A DNA stretch of 64,000 nucleotides from Trichopria drosophilae (GCA_030407085.1 CM059584.1:93202001-93266000); one strand, 5' to 3'. Numbered from the stretch's first letter, positions 1 to 10,620 are shown. The notes: a model not told the origin generated them from the letters alone. Program-made: numbers and translations.

Positions 1-1052
1 GAAGTGTATTCAATATAGAGATGTTTAAGAGACAATACAATTTAGAGACATTAAGGTATAATGTCTTTAAGCGATCGCATAAAAAATATGTACTACCCCT
101 ATCATGCCCATCGTCGAGGACGCCGATTTTTCGTGGTGGAGAGATGTTACGTACCGGTGATACGTAACGTCCGTCCCACCCATATTGTATCATATATTTC
201 AATAAATAAAGTCACTATCATGTATCCACCGTGAGAATATGCATGAGGTGCATCCTCGCACGGTGAATCCGAGCGAAGGACGTGTGTCACGCAAGGTGAC
301 TATAAGATAAAAAAAGTTGGTGCTGATCCCGCCATATTGGAAGCGATTTTCGTGAGAGGGAAAGCCGGGTGTAATTATGCACTTTAATTGTCGTCTATAT
401 CCTTTGCAGGTACTTTATTGTGTACTTGGCGTACAGAAACTCCGCGAATTGAAATGCGGATTCTTTTTTTTCTGAATAGCTTGGTTTCGCTCGCGTGATT
501 CGCTCGTCGCGTACAGAGTCGGACCGCGTCTGATTCGAGCGCTAGTGAAAACGTGACTGACTCGAGTCGAGTGGGCGCATTAACGGAAGGCGCTGATTCA
601 TTGAGCACGTGACCGAATACAGTGCTTTGCGCGGCGTATAAATAAAATACATGGCACTAATTCCGTCGGTAACTGAGGAATCTACCTCTGACGGTAACAA
701 CGTGCAACCTCAGCATAGTTACACGGTTGGAAAGAAATTCGACGACGAACTCCGCTGCGCTCTTGTTTCGAGACCGCATCGGTGAAGTCAGTCGAGAATT
801 GGTGGATGACGTGCAAAGAATAAACGTCGCGGATTAATAATTTCAAATCCGAATCCAGCACTCGTGCTGTTGCGACCATCGGGTCGTAACACACATCATA
901 TTATGTACATAATTGAGCATCGTTTAGCAGAGACTAAATACAATATCATTCTACTCACACATATTCCTAATATAAACATAACACATATACCTTTATAGAA
1001 TAGAAATAATAACATATCCACATTGTTAGAGTAAATATTCGTAGTTCATATG
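1..1052. other. Unassigned AT-rich sequence, possible LTR scrap
   Basis: No gene is recognised. Positions about 143-330 have the look of an old LTR end: an AATAAA-type signal near 211-220, then at 317 a TGGTGCTGATCCCGCC stretch that resembles an LTR-retrotransposon primer-binding site. No second copy was found in the window, so this is only a suggestion. The right part, about 900-1052, is probably the 3' untranslated tail of the minus-strand Penelope-like element that starts at 1053. Short open frames at 384-608 and 682-894 (minus) resemble nothing I know. Confidence 0.3.
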
Positions 1053-1619
1053 TCATTCGCCATTACTAATTAAAACATTATATACACTAGATAATTTATC
1101 CGTGTCAGTTGGAAAATTAATACTATTCTTATGTTGCTTAATATATAGCATCTCTTTAATATTTCTTCTACTCCAATTTGATACACTATCTAAAATTGTA
1201 AAATCTGAAAATTTAAATGTGTGGCCCGTCGATAACATAAGTGTCGATAATGCAGTATGTCCAATTTCTCTTTTCGAGTTATTTTTATGTTCATATATTC
1301 TTTTCTTCGTTTAGCGTTTTGTCTGTCTAATGTATGTGGATTCGCATTCATTGCAATCTATTTTGTAAATAATATTTGATCTCAGTAATTTATCAACCTT
1401 ATCTATTTTTGTTATAATTATTGTGTCTAAATTGTGTCTAAATTGTGTCTTAATTGTTTAAAAATATTCTTTATTCTATTATTTAGTGTGTCAATATCTA
1501 GAATGACTATGGAATTTGAAAAATCCTTTTTCCTATTATTTCTTTCTTTATCTGTAGTTTTAGTTGATTTCTCAAAATTCTTAATTCTTTTATTGATAGT
1601 CTGTTTAATGAGACCCATG
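1053..1619 (-). pseudogene. Penelope-like element, C-terminal GIY-YIG endonuclease part
   Basis: Read on the minus strand, this stretch continues the reverse transcriptase tail found at 6449-6595 and ends in a GIY-YIG endonuclease domain. The recognisable core is IYKIDCNEC...TYIRQTKR, followed by an EH pair (YEHKNN) and, near the end, NIKEMLYIKQHKNSINF. Penelope-like elements encode an RT with such a C-terminal nuclease, which nicks target DNA. An in-frame stop follows QTKR (near 1313), and at least one frame shift separates the linker frame (1427-1627) from the nuclease frame, so the copy is dead. It is cut at 1619/1620 by BEL element 1. The C-terminal frame runs to a stop at 1053. Confidence 0.8.
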
Positions 1620-2001
1620 TGTTGCATTATGCGTTTAAATATTTCGCGCGAATCCAGTAATTGCTTTAGTGTACGAACGCATCACTTTGTCGTTCGCGGC
1701 GATTTTACATATTGTTTGGCGCATGCGTGTGGCGCCCACTCCTATTCGGTTCAATCACGCAATCGATGTGTGAGCAAGTCAGTAGCAGAACAGACTCTGA
1801 ACGATCTATATACACAAATCGATAAAATAAATAAATTCGCTGTATCTTCCTCTGCTCAATAAAGAAAAGTACTGTGGAATTACATTCTGTGCCAATTCAT
1901 TGGAACTCGGTTCCCTCGTCGCAGTTTTTTCTCACTCTCTCTCACTTTTTCGCATGTGAAGAGGCTCACGATTCGGCGACCACCTAACCCATTCAAGAAC
2001 A
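1620..2001 (+). repeat. 5' LTR of BEL element 1 (382 bp)
   Basis: It begins TGTTGC and ends AAGAACA, giving the short TGTT/AACA terminal inversion typical of LTRs. An AATAAA polyadenylation signal lies at 1859-1864. The last 63 bp (1939-2001) are repeated exactly at 6386-6448, which identifies the 3' LTR remnant. The primer-binding site follows three bases later. Confidence 0.9.
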
Positions 2002-2004
2002 TTT

Positions 2005-2022
2005 TGGCGATCCTGCCAGGAT
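2005..2022 (+). promoter_or_regulatory. Primer-binding site of BEL element 1
   Basis: TGGCGATCCTGCCAGGAT starts three bases after the LTR end. A TGG start directly after an LTR is the standard complement of a tRNA 3' CCA end. I did not assign the priming tRNA. The leader from 2023 to 2750 contains only short frames on both strands, which I regard as chance. Confidence 0.7.
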
Positions 2023-2750
2023 CGTGAAGACTCTTTTTTTTCTTTCGTGTGTGAGTGCATCGATTCTTGAAGAGAACTAGTGAAGCTGAAAAACATACAT
2101 TCGAAAAATTCAGTGTGCTAGTGGACTGTGACTGTGTAAATGCCAGTGCAATTAGCGATCTTCTGTGAAAATTTTGAAATTTTTAACTTCCGAACAACGT
2201 GCTCGCCATTGTGGTACCACTACGCTTTGAAAGCCGCCATTTTGAGGACGCTGATGTCGTCATCGGGTCCGATTCCTCCTCCGTCGCCTACGGCCCCACT
2301 TCTTGCTCCTCCTTGAGCTCTCCTTGCCGATTCTCCAATTGCCACTCGAGCCCCGACGTTCGCCACTTCGACGCTCCAGTGGATTTCTCTCTAGCAATTG
2401 CACTGCGCCACGCCGTTGTTGTTTCGACGTTCGCTGCCAAACCGAACCCCGATTTTCGACGTGGTTCCCTGCTGCCATTTGTCGTTGCTGTTTTGGATGC
2501 GGTGCTGCCCGTGAATTTCGTCAATTTGGCTGATTCTTCTGTCAACAGCGTATGACTCTAAGTTGACATGACTACACAATTTATCGAAATCGTACTAATT
2601 GGTCGGTAAATTCTCTCTAATTTTCTTTGAACTTTTTATTCATTTGAATTTTTCTTGAATTTTAATATTTACATTTTTATTGGAATTTTCTAAAACTCGA
2701 GTCAACCTGTCAAATCTGAAATATTTCACACTTTAACTCGTTTCATACTC

Positions 2751-4655
2751 ATGAGTGATTCTGATGACCTGGATTTGACATTCGCATTTGGTGAGTCTGA
2801 TCCGTATCAGTCTATTAATTTCGGTGACTTTACACAGAATACCAAATTCAAACGTGATTCCATAATGGCTGGTGCTCTGACTACCACTGATCTCATCGCT
2901 CAAATTGAAGCGGTAATGCAAGACATTCAGAGGGCATCCGCACAAACCCCAATTGGATCTCAACGCACGGTGGGACGTATCAAGGTTCGCATGGAACACC
3001 TGAAGGAACTGTGGGCTCGATGTTGTGCCCTTCACCAACAAATTCGAGAGGTCGCATCCCATGATGATCTCAATACCTTGCCGTATTTCACCGAACTTCG
3101 GTATCCGTCATTTGAAAATGCCTATTTCGACATGCTTGGTGATCTTGAAGATGCCGTTGACAACCTGATACCACATGCAGCCTCCAGTCCGATGATGTCT
3201 ACCTCTGCGTTCCTCGGCAATCACCATGTCCAGCGAAATACGGTTTTACCCAAGATTTCTTTACCTAAATTTAATGGTCGTTCCGATAATTGGACGAATT
3301 TTTGTAATTATTTTACGTCTCTCGTTATTAATAATTCGAGTCTCGACAACATCCAAAGATTCCATTATTTGAAATCGTCGCTAGAATCTGAGCCAGCTGC
3401 TCTAATTAATCACATTATTTTATCTGAAACTTCTTTTACGAATGCTTGGACAGTTCTCGAGAATCGTTATTCCTGTAAGGTAACGAATGCAAATGCACAT
3501 TTCGATATGTTGTTTTCGATGCCAATTATGCAAAAGGAAAGCGCCATTGGTCTATTGCATTTACACGATAGGTCAAGCGAGGCCCTCGCTAATTTAAAAT
3601 CTTTGCAATTTCCGGTAGATCAATGGGACGCGATTCTTGTTTATTTGATCGTGCTAAAATTGGATCCTGTCACTCGAAAGGCATGGGAGTTAAGTTTAAG
3701 TACTGAGACCGAATATCCCACTTATACAATGATCCGCAGTTTTCTGCTTTCTCGCGCTCGGGCACTTGAGTCCGTAAATTATGAAGCTTCGAAAAAACCA
3801 ACATCCAATTCTAGCTCGTCAACGTCTAAATCGAAAACCCACGTGCAAACTTTAAATGTCGAAACGAAAAGGCGTATTTGCATCGCATGTAAAGGGGATC
3901 ATGGATTACATGTTTGTAACAGGTTTAAAAATATGACCACTACGCAACGTTTTGAGTTTGTCAAGAAATATAATTTGTGTGTAAATTGTTTAGCTAATCA
4001 TTTATTAGCAGCGTGTACAAGTAAATTTACATGTTTTAGGTGTAAACAAAGACATCACACGATGCTACACCGCTCGCGGGAATCTGACGTCAGGGCACCC
4101 GTTGATTTTCAGTCGGAGGCATCTTCCGCCTCCAGCGCCCAGGTGCAAACCGGTCAAAACGAAGTCCGATCTCACAATGTATCGGAAGCACGCACTAGAC
4201 TGTCACCGGTTATTCTGGCTACCGCTCTTGTATTAGTCCACATGACGAACGGAAGGTCTCTAAAAATTCGAGCCCTTATTGACCCCGGTTCAACGGCAAC
4301 ACTTGTAACGGAGCGAGTGGTTAGCTCTCTCAATTCGCGTCGAACACGTATTTGTACCAAAGTCCCAGGCGTTGGTAGCGCCTCAGTTGGAATCGCAAAA
4401 TTTGCGACATCTCTGTCTGTCACTCCCATTGATAGTGACCAACCAGTTCTTACAACCCAAGCTATTGTCTTGAAGGATCTCACATCCTACATCCCTCATG
4501 TCTCCGAATCTCCTTCACAATGGTCACATTTACGACATTTGCATTTTGCGGACGATTTACAGTCCCAATCTCCTATTCAAATGATCATAGGGGCCGATCT
4601 ATATGGCTCGATTATCCTTGAGGCCTTATCAAAGGTCCTCCAGGGCAACCCATAG
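2751..4655 (+). CDS. BEL/Pao Gag with protease (634 aa)
   Basis: The ATG at 2751 opens a long frame. Residues about 160-310 match the Gag region of BEL elements (DUF1759 type, LPKISLPKFNGRSDNW). Residues about 376-441 hold a Cys/His cluster with CIACKGDH, CVNCLANH and CFRCKQRHH, expected to bind nucleic acid. Around residue 507 ALIDPGSTATLV is the aspartic protease active site (D-P-G-S in place of D-T/S-G), and IIGADLYG near the end is the second protease signature. The frame stops at TAG 4653-4655 because of a one-base slip: the next frame reads on as IAQRSIFGWILSG, the normal continuation. In an intact element Gag, protease and Pol form one polyprotein. Confidence 0.88.
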   Translation: MSDSDDLDLTFAFGESDPYQSINFGDFTQNTKFKRDSIMAGALTTTDLIAQIEAVMQDIQRASAQTPIGSQRTVGRIKVRMEHLKELWARCCALHQQIREVASHDDLNTLPYFTELRYPSFENAYFDMLGDLEDAVDNLIPHAASSPMMSTSAFLGNHHVQRNTVLPKISLPKFNGRSDNWTNFCNYFTSLVINNSSLDNIQRFHYLKSSLESEPAALINHIILSETSFTNAWTVLENRYSCKVTNANAHFDMLFSMPIMQKESAIGLLHLHDRSSEALANLKSLQFPVDQWDAILVYLIVLKLDPVTRKAWELSLSTETEYPTYTMIRSFLLSRARALESVNYEASKKPTSNSSSSTSKSKTHVQTLNVETKRRICIACKGDHGLHVCNRFKNMTTTQRFEFVKKYNLCVNCLANHLLAACTSKFTCFRCKQRHHTMLHRSRESDVRAPVDFQSEASSASSAQVQTGQNEVRSHNVSEARTRLSPVILATALVLVHMTNGRSLKIRALIDPGSTATLVTERVVSSLNSRRTRICTKVPGVGSASVGIAKFATSLSVTPIDSDQPVLTTQAIVLKDLTSYIPHVSESPSQWSHLRHLHFADDLQSQSPIQMIIGADLYGSIILEALSKVLQGNP

Positions 4656-6385
4656 CCCAACGATCCATTTTCGGGTGGATTTTATCGGGTCACGCTTCGG
4701 ACATACCCGTGAAGTACACATCCCACGTCCGAGTCCATACATGTTTGGATGAGCCTCAACTTTCCCAACTTATTCGTACGTTCTGGGAAGTTGAAGAGGT
4801 TTCTGACCTATCGCATGTTTCCGAGGACGGGGCACATTGCGAGTCACATTTTCTCGAAACACATACGCTGCTACCCAACGGCAAGTATGTTGTACGGCTT
4901 CCCTTCAAGGACGCGACACCAGTATTTGGCGAAAGCAGCAATCATGCCATTCGTTCTCTTCTATCCCTCGAAAAACGTTTCTATAGCAATCCAAAATCCC
5001 ACATAGCCTATCAGGCGTTCATGCAGGATTATGTAAGGCAAATGCATATGAGATTCTGCAAACGGAGGCGCACACTGATCCAATTTGTTACCTTCCGCAT
5101 CACGGAGTTCTCAAAGAGAGTAGCTCAACTACGCCGCTTCGTGTCGTTTTTAATGCTTCGCGTAAAACTTCTAACGGTGTATCCCTTAACGACACTTTGC
5201 ACGTTGGCCCGAAGCTTCAAGCGGACATAAACTCCGTTTTAACGCAATGGCGTTTCTCCCGATTTGTATTCAGTGCAGACATCAGTCAAATGTACCGACA
5301 AATTTGGATTGACCCTCGTGATCGCGACTGCCAACGTATCGTATGGCGGTCTTCCGGTGATAGACCTATAGAACATTTTCAGCTGAACACTGTGACCTTC
5401 GGCGTTTCATGCGCGCCATTCTTGGCTCAACGCGTTCTGAAACAGCTGATAAACGACGATGGTCCTCAATTTCCAAGAGCGATGCTCAATTTACAATCCG
5501 GGATTTATGTTGACGATTGTCTGTTTGGCACCGCCGACCAAAACAGCGCTCGTCTCCTACGCAATGAAGTCGTTGCTCTTCTTCGCGGTGGTGGCTTCGA
5601 ATTGCGCAAGTGGGCGAGTAACGATGATGCATTGCTTACCGAGGTCAGTCCCGACAACCATGGGCTCGCGACAGGTAAACTCATCCACCAAGGCGAAGGG
5701 ATAAAAATTCTCGGTGTCTTCTGGACCCCGTCGTCCGATTCGTTTTGTTATCAAGTACATCTTGAAACACCTACGCAATTTACCAAGCGTATCCTTTTGT
5801 CTCTCATCGTTCATCTTTACGACCCCTTGGGTTGGGTATCTCCGGTTACTGTGACTGCAAAAATACTCATGCAACAACTCTGGGAGCTCAAGTTGGATTG
5901 GGATTCGTCCCTTCCCAGCTCAGTCATTGAAAAGTGGACCTCCATCGCAAATGACCTATGTCATCTTAACCAATTAAAATTACCTCGATGGTTCGGGACA
6001 CGTAGTACCGAGGCTCAATGTGAGCTCCATGGTTTTTGTGACGCATCCGGCCTCGCGTACGCAGCGGTGATATATTTAAGGACGACACTGGATGACGGAA
6101 CCGTCACCGTCTCTCTTTTGGTTAGTAAAACCAAAGTTGCTCCTGACGTCTTACTCGCTCGTCTTCTTAAATCTCTAAGGTCTCTTCCTCGATTCGCATC
6201 ATTCCGACTGCATTGCTGGACGGATGCCACGATTGTCCTCGCCTGGCTCAATCAACCTCCTACTCGTTGGAAGACGTTTATGGCGAACCGAGTGTCTGAC
6301 ATTCAGACTTTGATTCCTACGGCCAAGTGGGGACACGTTCGTTCCTCTGAAAATCCGGCAGATATAGCCTCCCGCGGCATATCCG
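4656..6385 (+). pseudogene. BEL/Pao Pol: RT and RNase H, frameshifted and truncated
   Basis: Two frames cover the Pol region. The first (to about 5060) carries the linker and start of RT (GKYVVRLPFK, SLEKRFYSNP). A slip near 5050-5066 moves to the second, which runs to 6459 and includes VVFNASRKTSNGVSLND, FSADISQMYRQI and the catalytic IYVDDCLFG (YVDD at 5506-5517). RNase H follows (LHGFCDASGLAYAAVIY), but its middle has lost the usual PRLEL segment: SKTKVAP joins directly to DVLLARLLKSL near 6140, in frame. CWTDATIVLAWL and NPADIASRG complete RNase H. The frame then enters LTR sequence at 6386, so there is no integrase. The product cannot transpose by itself. Confidence 0.85.
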
Positions 6386-6448
6386 CTCTCACTTTTTCGC
6401 ATGTGAAGAGGCTCACGATTCGGCGACCACCTAACCCATTCAAGAACA
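6386..6448 (+). repeat. 3' LTR remnant of BEL element 1 (63 bp)
   Basis: These 63 bases equal 1939-2001, the end of the 5' LTR, with no mismatch seen. The preceding sequence is RNase H coding. The junction carries a short shared CTCTC run, suggesting a microhomology deletion or a template switch during reverse transcription. The CCATG target duplication follows at once. Confidence 0.9.
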
Positions 6449-6595
6449 CCATGCTATAACCATTTTTTACTAGAAAATTCTTTATGAATTTCAAATTTCC
6501 ATTATGGAATTGTTTATCAGCTAATAAAACGGATTTATCTATTAGCCTGTTTATTATTGCTCGTTTTGAATGGTTTCAATTAAAATTTAAACATC
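6449..6595 (-). pseudogene. Penelope-like element, RT C-terminal part
   Basis: On the minus strand this reads NRLIDKSVLLADKQFHNGNL then KFIKNFLVKNGYSM, the alpha-helical end of the RT in Penelope-like elements (compare the family pattern of DRAxxLSxxKFH and INNRL/INKRLK). Across the BEL insertion it joins, with one CCATG copy removed, to MGLIKQTINKRIKNF at 1619 and below. Upstream (above about 6595) the similarity stops, so the element is 5' truncated. It is a dead relic. Confidence 0.75.
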
Positions 6596-7795
6596 TTCCA
6601 CGTAAAACAGTCGGCCACTTAAGGCCAACTTTTTGATGAAAATGGTGTAGATAAATGTAATATGATTTTTTACTAATTCTAATCATTTATGTTTGCTCCT
6701 TTTGAATATATGAAACTATTTGATTAAGTACATTTAAAAAAAGGACGTTTTTCTGCCTTAAAATAAATCGCAAAAAAAGAGTGACAATATGGCTGTAGTC
6801 GGCCAGTTAAAGTAATGAATTTGGTAAAATTAATATATAAAGTGCAACCGGAAAATTTTTTTCATTTTAACAAAAGGATGTTAGTCTGGAAGGTTGTCTT
6901 AAAATAAAACGTGAGTAATATTCATAAAAAATTATATTTTACATATTAAAAAAGTGTGTTTCTCAAAAGTTTTAAAAAATATAATAGTCGGCCGGGTGAA
7001 ACAGACAAAAATGATAAATTAATTCATATAAAAATGCTTCGCATTCGACATTTGAAATGTTTACAGGAATTTATTGTGGGGTTATGATGCGGATGTCAGG
7101 CATTCGAATGTTTCAATGGCAATCTATCTCACGTTCCAAAGTCGATATTTATGCGAAACGCATACTCCCAGGACCAAAATACATAAATTTAAGATATTTC
7201 AGGGACATTTGCATAGTTCCAGAACGGTCCTGGAACTTTTGACTGATTTTCACGATAGTTCCAGGACAAATTTCACGACTGATAGTTCCAGGACCTATAG
7301 CCAAATTTAGACATAACGAGCGTAGGCGAGGTTCTGAGAGGGTAGGTTAGGCTAGTTTTGAGGGGGGTATGTTTTGAGTAAAGTGCAAAATAAAATTTAG
7401 ATAATTCGAAGAAAGATTTCAACGATGCCATAAAATATTTATTTCGATTCAAATATTTTTCTTGTATATGATGGAGCATTTGTGATACAGGGGAATTTGT
7501 TTATGGAATTGCTCGAAAGTCCATGATGTCTTAAGAAGAATGTAATCGTTTCAAAGAAATAGTTCATCTCGGCAATCAAATGTTTATTCCGTTTGAAAAT
7601 TTCTACTTGGACGTAATTCACTATTATTATTATTAGCACTCATGGAGTATTTTTTCCATTTGAGTAGGGTGTAAGGTATTTCATAAAATCAAGTTTTATA
7701 CATGACCACATTTAAACTTTGAGTAGATTTATTGGGCAATGAATAAAATGAATTGAAATTATGTGTTTTATAGGAAACGAATTTTCATGCTAGGG
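6596..7795. other. AT-rich sequence with weak tandem repeats, no gene
   Basis: No coding region is supported. A GTCGGCC motif recurs at 6610, 6798 and 6987, about 188 bp apart, in AT-rich surroundings, which suggests three very degenerate tandem units. At 7212-7305 the words AGTTCCAGGAC/AGTTCCAGAAC recur three times, once next to an inverted GTCCTGGAAC. The rest shows nothing I recognise. Confidence 0.4.
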
Positions 7796-7994
7796 AAATA
7801 GAATAGCAGCTCTTTAAGATCGGTCAGAATGCTCACTTTCGGTTCATTTAGACGGAAAAAGCGTATTCAACACTCCGGAGGAAAAACGGGAAACAAACTA
7901 GCCTTAGACTCGGGCGGTAATGTTGCGCTGTCAGGACTTGTATATCTCTCTTCCGACGCTAAGAAATATTGCTTTGTAATAAAAACACCCCTTA
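7796..7994 (+). repeat. Outer inverted repeat, left copy
   Basis: About 200 bp that reappear reversed at 13241-13454. Shared landmarks are CTAGGGAAATAGAATAGCAG, the GGTCAGAATGCT word, CAAACTAGCCTT and the end TTGTAATAAAAACACCCCTTA. Divergence is moderate, with several small indels. The two copies face each other around a 5.2-kb block of other repeats. Confidence 0.8.
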
Positions 7995-8335
7995 AATGAG
8001 AGCCATCCTACATTACTATGATAGATTTTAGTTTTTGGTTATGTAATCCTTCACAGAAAAGACAAAACTCAAATTTTTGCTTCAAAAATTCCATTATTTA
8101 CATGCTGAATATGCAGCGTTTGGTACTGTATCCTTATTTCGGTGTCTACAAAAGAAAACTAATCGAATATGGATTTTTTTAAAATCAATATTATTCCTAA
8201 CAAATTTCGGCTTCAACTTTTAAAAGAAATGTTCGTATAATGAAACTTTTTTTCACAAATAAACATGCATCAACTACGGAAGTCGGAAACAGGTATAGTG
8301 GAATTATCCTTAACGTTCTTTAAGAAGTAACCGGC

Positions 8336-8389
8336 GCACAGAGGTCGGGCACCTATGTCATGCGGACATTTTGCTAAATCCACCGTCCC
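8336..8389 (+). repeat. Middle inverted repeat, left copy (54 bp)
   Basis: It is nearly identical, reversed, to 10848-10901, with about three mismatches. The segment contains GAGGTCGGGCACCTATGTCA and ends CCACCGTCCC next to the start of the large palindrome at 8391. It could be the terminal repeat of an element whose interior is the palindrome. Confidence 0.8.
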
Positions 8390-8390
8390 A

Positions 8391-10241
8391 AAGTTATTTA
8401 CTTGGCAAGTCAAATACGTGAGAATGAAAATAAATAATAACATGAAATATATCAATCGAGTTTGGATATAAGCAACTTAATATAATTCAAAATTATCAGA
8501 GAGACTGAAAAATGTGAAAATTACTGCCTTTGAAATGATGATCTATGAAACCGTATATGACCAAATTAAAGTGCAGTTTTTAGAATGATACTATTATTAA
8601 ATTGCACTTTAATTTGATCATATACCGTTCCATAGATCATCTTTTTTAATTCTATTAACCCATTAACGTCAAGAAGGACACTTTTTTTACTTAAATTTCA
8701 ATAAAAAATTTCATATGAAAATCTAACTTCAAATAAATTGAAAGGTACATGTCTTACTATTTTCGAGGTCGCTCTTTTCAGCGCTGTTGTCAAAATTGAG
8801 CTATCTTAATTAGAAAATTAAATATGACGATTTAAATGTCAAAATAATGCGAAAAATCGAGCGTTCTTTTTTATAAAACATTTTTTCTCATCGAAAGAAT
8901 ATTTGTCGTCAGAAAATTTCTTCATTAAACGTGGACCCCATAGTTATAGTATTAAGATAAATTTTTTTAATATTTAAAAACTAACATGGTGATCACAAAA
9001 TGGCGACTCCAATGACAAATTTCTAATTAAAACTTAACAATAGTTTTTCTTGAAAACTATAGACTTCAGACAAAATTTGCTAAGAATAAAGACGTTTTAG
9101 AATGAGTCAGAAAATCCTCTCAAATTTTTTCAGAATATATTGTTATAATTTTTTATTTTTTGAAAATTCGAAAAATCGACATTTTTAAAAAAGTCGTACA
9201 AAAAATCTGAAAAAATTTGAAAATATTCTTTGACCAATTCGAAGACATTTTTGTTGTAAGGAAATTTTTTCTAAAGTCTACAGTTTTCAAGCAAAAAAAT
9301 TATTAAACTTTTCTAGATTTCAAGACTAGTATTTTTTTTTCTTGAAAACTGTAGACTTTAGAAAAAATTTCTTTAGAACAAAAATGTTTTCGAATCGGTC
9401 AAAGAATACTCTTTAATTTTTTCAGATTTTTTGGACGACTTTTTTAAAAATTTCGGTTTTTCGAATTTTCGAAAAATAAAAAATTATAACAATATATTCT
9501 GAAAAAATTTGAGAGGATTTTTTGACTCATTCTAAAACGTATTTATTCTTAGCAAATTTTGTCTGAAGTCTATAGTTTTCAAGAAAAACTATTGTTAAGT
9601 TTTAATAAGAAATTTGTCATTGGAGTCGCCATTTTGTGATCACCATGTTAGTTTTTAAATATTAAAAGAATTTATCTTAATACTATAATTATTGGGTCCC
9701 CGTTTAATGAAGAAATTTTCTGACGACAAATATTCTTTCGATGAGAGAAAAATGTTTTATAAAAAAGAACGCTCGATTTTTCGCATTATTTTGACATTTA
9801 AATCGCCATATTTAATTTTCTAATTAAGATAGCTCAATTTTGACAACAGCGCTGAAAAGAGCGACCTCGAAAATAGTAAGACATGTACCTTTCAATTTAT
9901 TTGAAGTTAGATTTTCATATGAAATGTTTTATTGAAATTTAAGTGAAAAAAGTGTCCTTCTTGACGTTAATGGGTTAATACAATTAAAAAAGATGATCTA
10001 TAGAATGGTATATGATCAAATTAAAGTGCAATTTAATAATAGTATCATTCTATAAACTGCACTTTAATTTGGTCATATACGGTTTCATAGATCATCATTT
10101 CAAAGGCAGTATTTTTCACATTTTTCAGTCTCTCGATAATTTTGAATTATATTAAGTTGCTTATATCCAAACTCGATTGATATATTTCATTTTATTATTT
10201 ATTTTCATTCTCATGTATTTGACTTGCCAAGTAAATAACTT
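8391..10241. repeat. 1.85-kb near-perfect palindrome (foldback element)
   Basis: Left arm 8391-9300 and right arm 9331-10241 are reverse complements with only scattered differences and small indels. The centre is at 9316 and the loop is about 30 nt. The ends read AAGTTATTTACTTGGCAAG and its complement. Each arm carries a smaller nested hairpin, left at about 8537-8646 and right at about 9990-10100, built on an AAATTAAAGTGCA stem. There is no coding sequence. If transcribed it would form a ~0.9-kb double-stranded RNA. No target duplication was found at the ends. Confidence 0.92.
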
Positions 10242-10282
10242 AAATAATTTTTAAAAATTATTAACAACTATTTAAATAATTT

Positions 10283-10620
10283 TTAAACATTGTCGCCATC
10301 ACAGTAGATACCACCATTCTAAATTTCGATAATCTGCTAAAAAATTTGCATTCAGAATATTTTTTCGTACATTCGGATTCCCAAAAACTCCTCGAATAAC
10401 AAATCGTAGGGTACTCTAATCATTTTTTGAAAATTCGGGCGCCATGTTGGATACCGCCATTTTGACTTTCGAAAGTCCGATACAAGATTCGCATTCAGCG
10501 ACCAAAAAAAACCCACGAGTAACAAATTTGAAGCCATTCTAAGCATTTTTTGACAATTCGTCCGCCAAGTTGGAGACGCCATTTTGAATTTTGCCACTTT
10601 GACCTCAGATTCTTTATCAG
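10283..10620 (+). repeat. Degenerate tandem repeat, units of about 120-145 bp
   Basis: The phrase CGCCATTTTGA / CACCATTCTAA recurs at about 10312, 10455 and 10577. In between, each unit has ATTCGCATTCAG-like and CATTTTTTGAAAATTCG-like words in the same order. Spacings are 143 and 122 bp. The minus-strand frame 10352-10597 shows the same repetition in its translation, so I treat it as non-coding. Confidence 0.65.

Larger units (their letters stand above)
1620..6448 (+). mobile_element. BEL/Pao LTR retrotransposon 1, internally deleted
   Basis: The element starts TGTTGC at 1620 and ends AAGAACA at 6448. It is flanked by identical 5-bp sequences CCATG at 1615-1619 and 6449-6453, the usual BEL/Pao duplication length. 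The order is 5' LTR, primer-binding site, gag-protease frame, RT, RNase H, and a 63-bp scrap of the 3' LTR. Integrase, the polypurine tract and the first 319 bp of the 3' LTR are missing. It sits inside a Penelope-like element: removing 1620-6453 restores a continuous minus-strand frame. The boundaries are supported by TG...CA ends, the duplicated target and the rejoined host frame. Confidence 0.93.

Noticed and set aside
2199..2555. Plus-strand 118-codon frame in the BEL1 leader
   Set aside because: Overlapped by open frames on both strands, no known motif, and placed between the primer site and gag where untranslated leader is expected.
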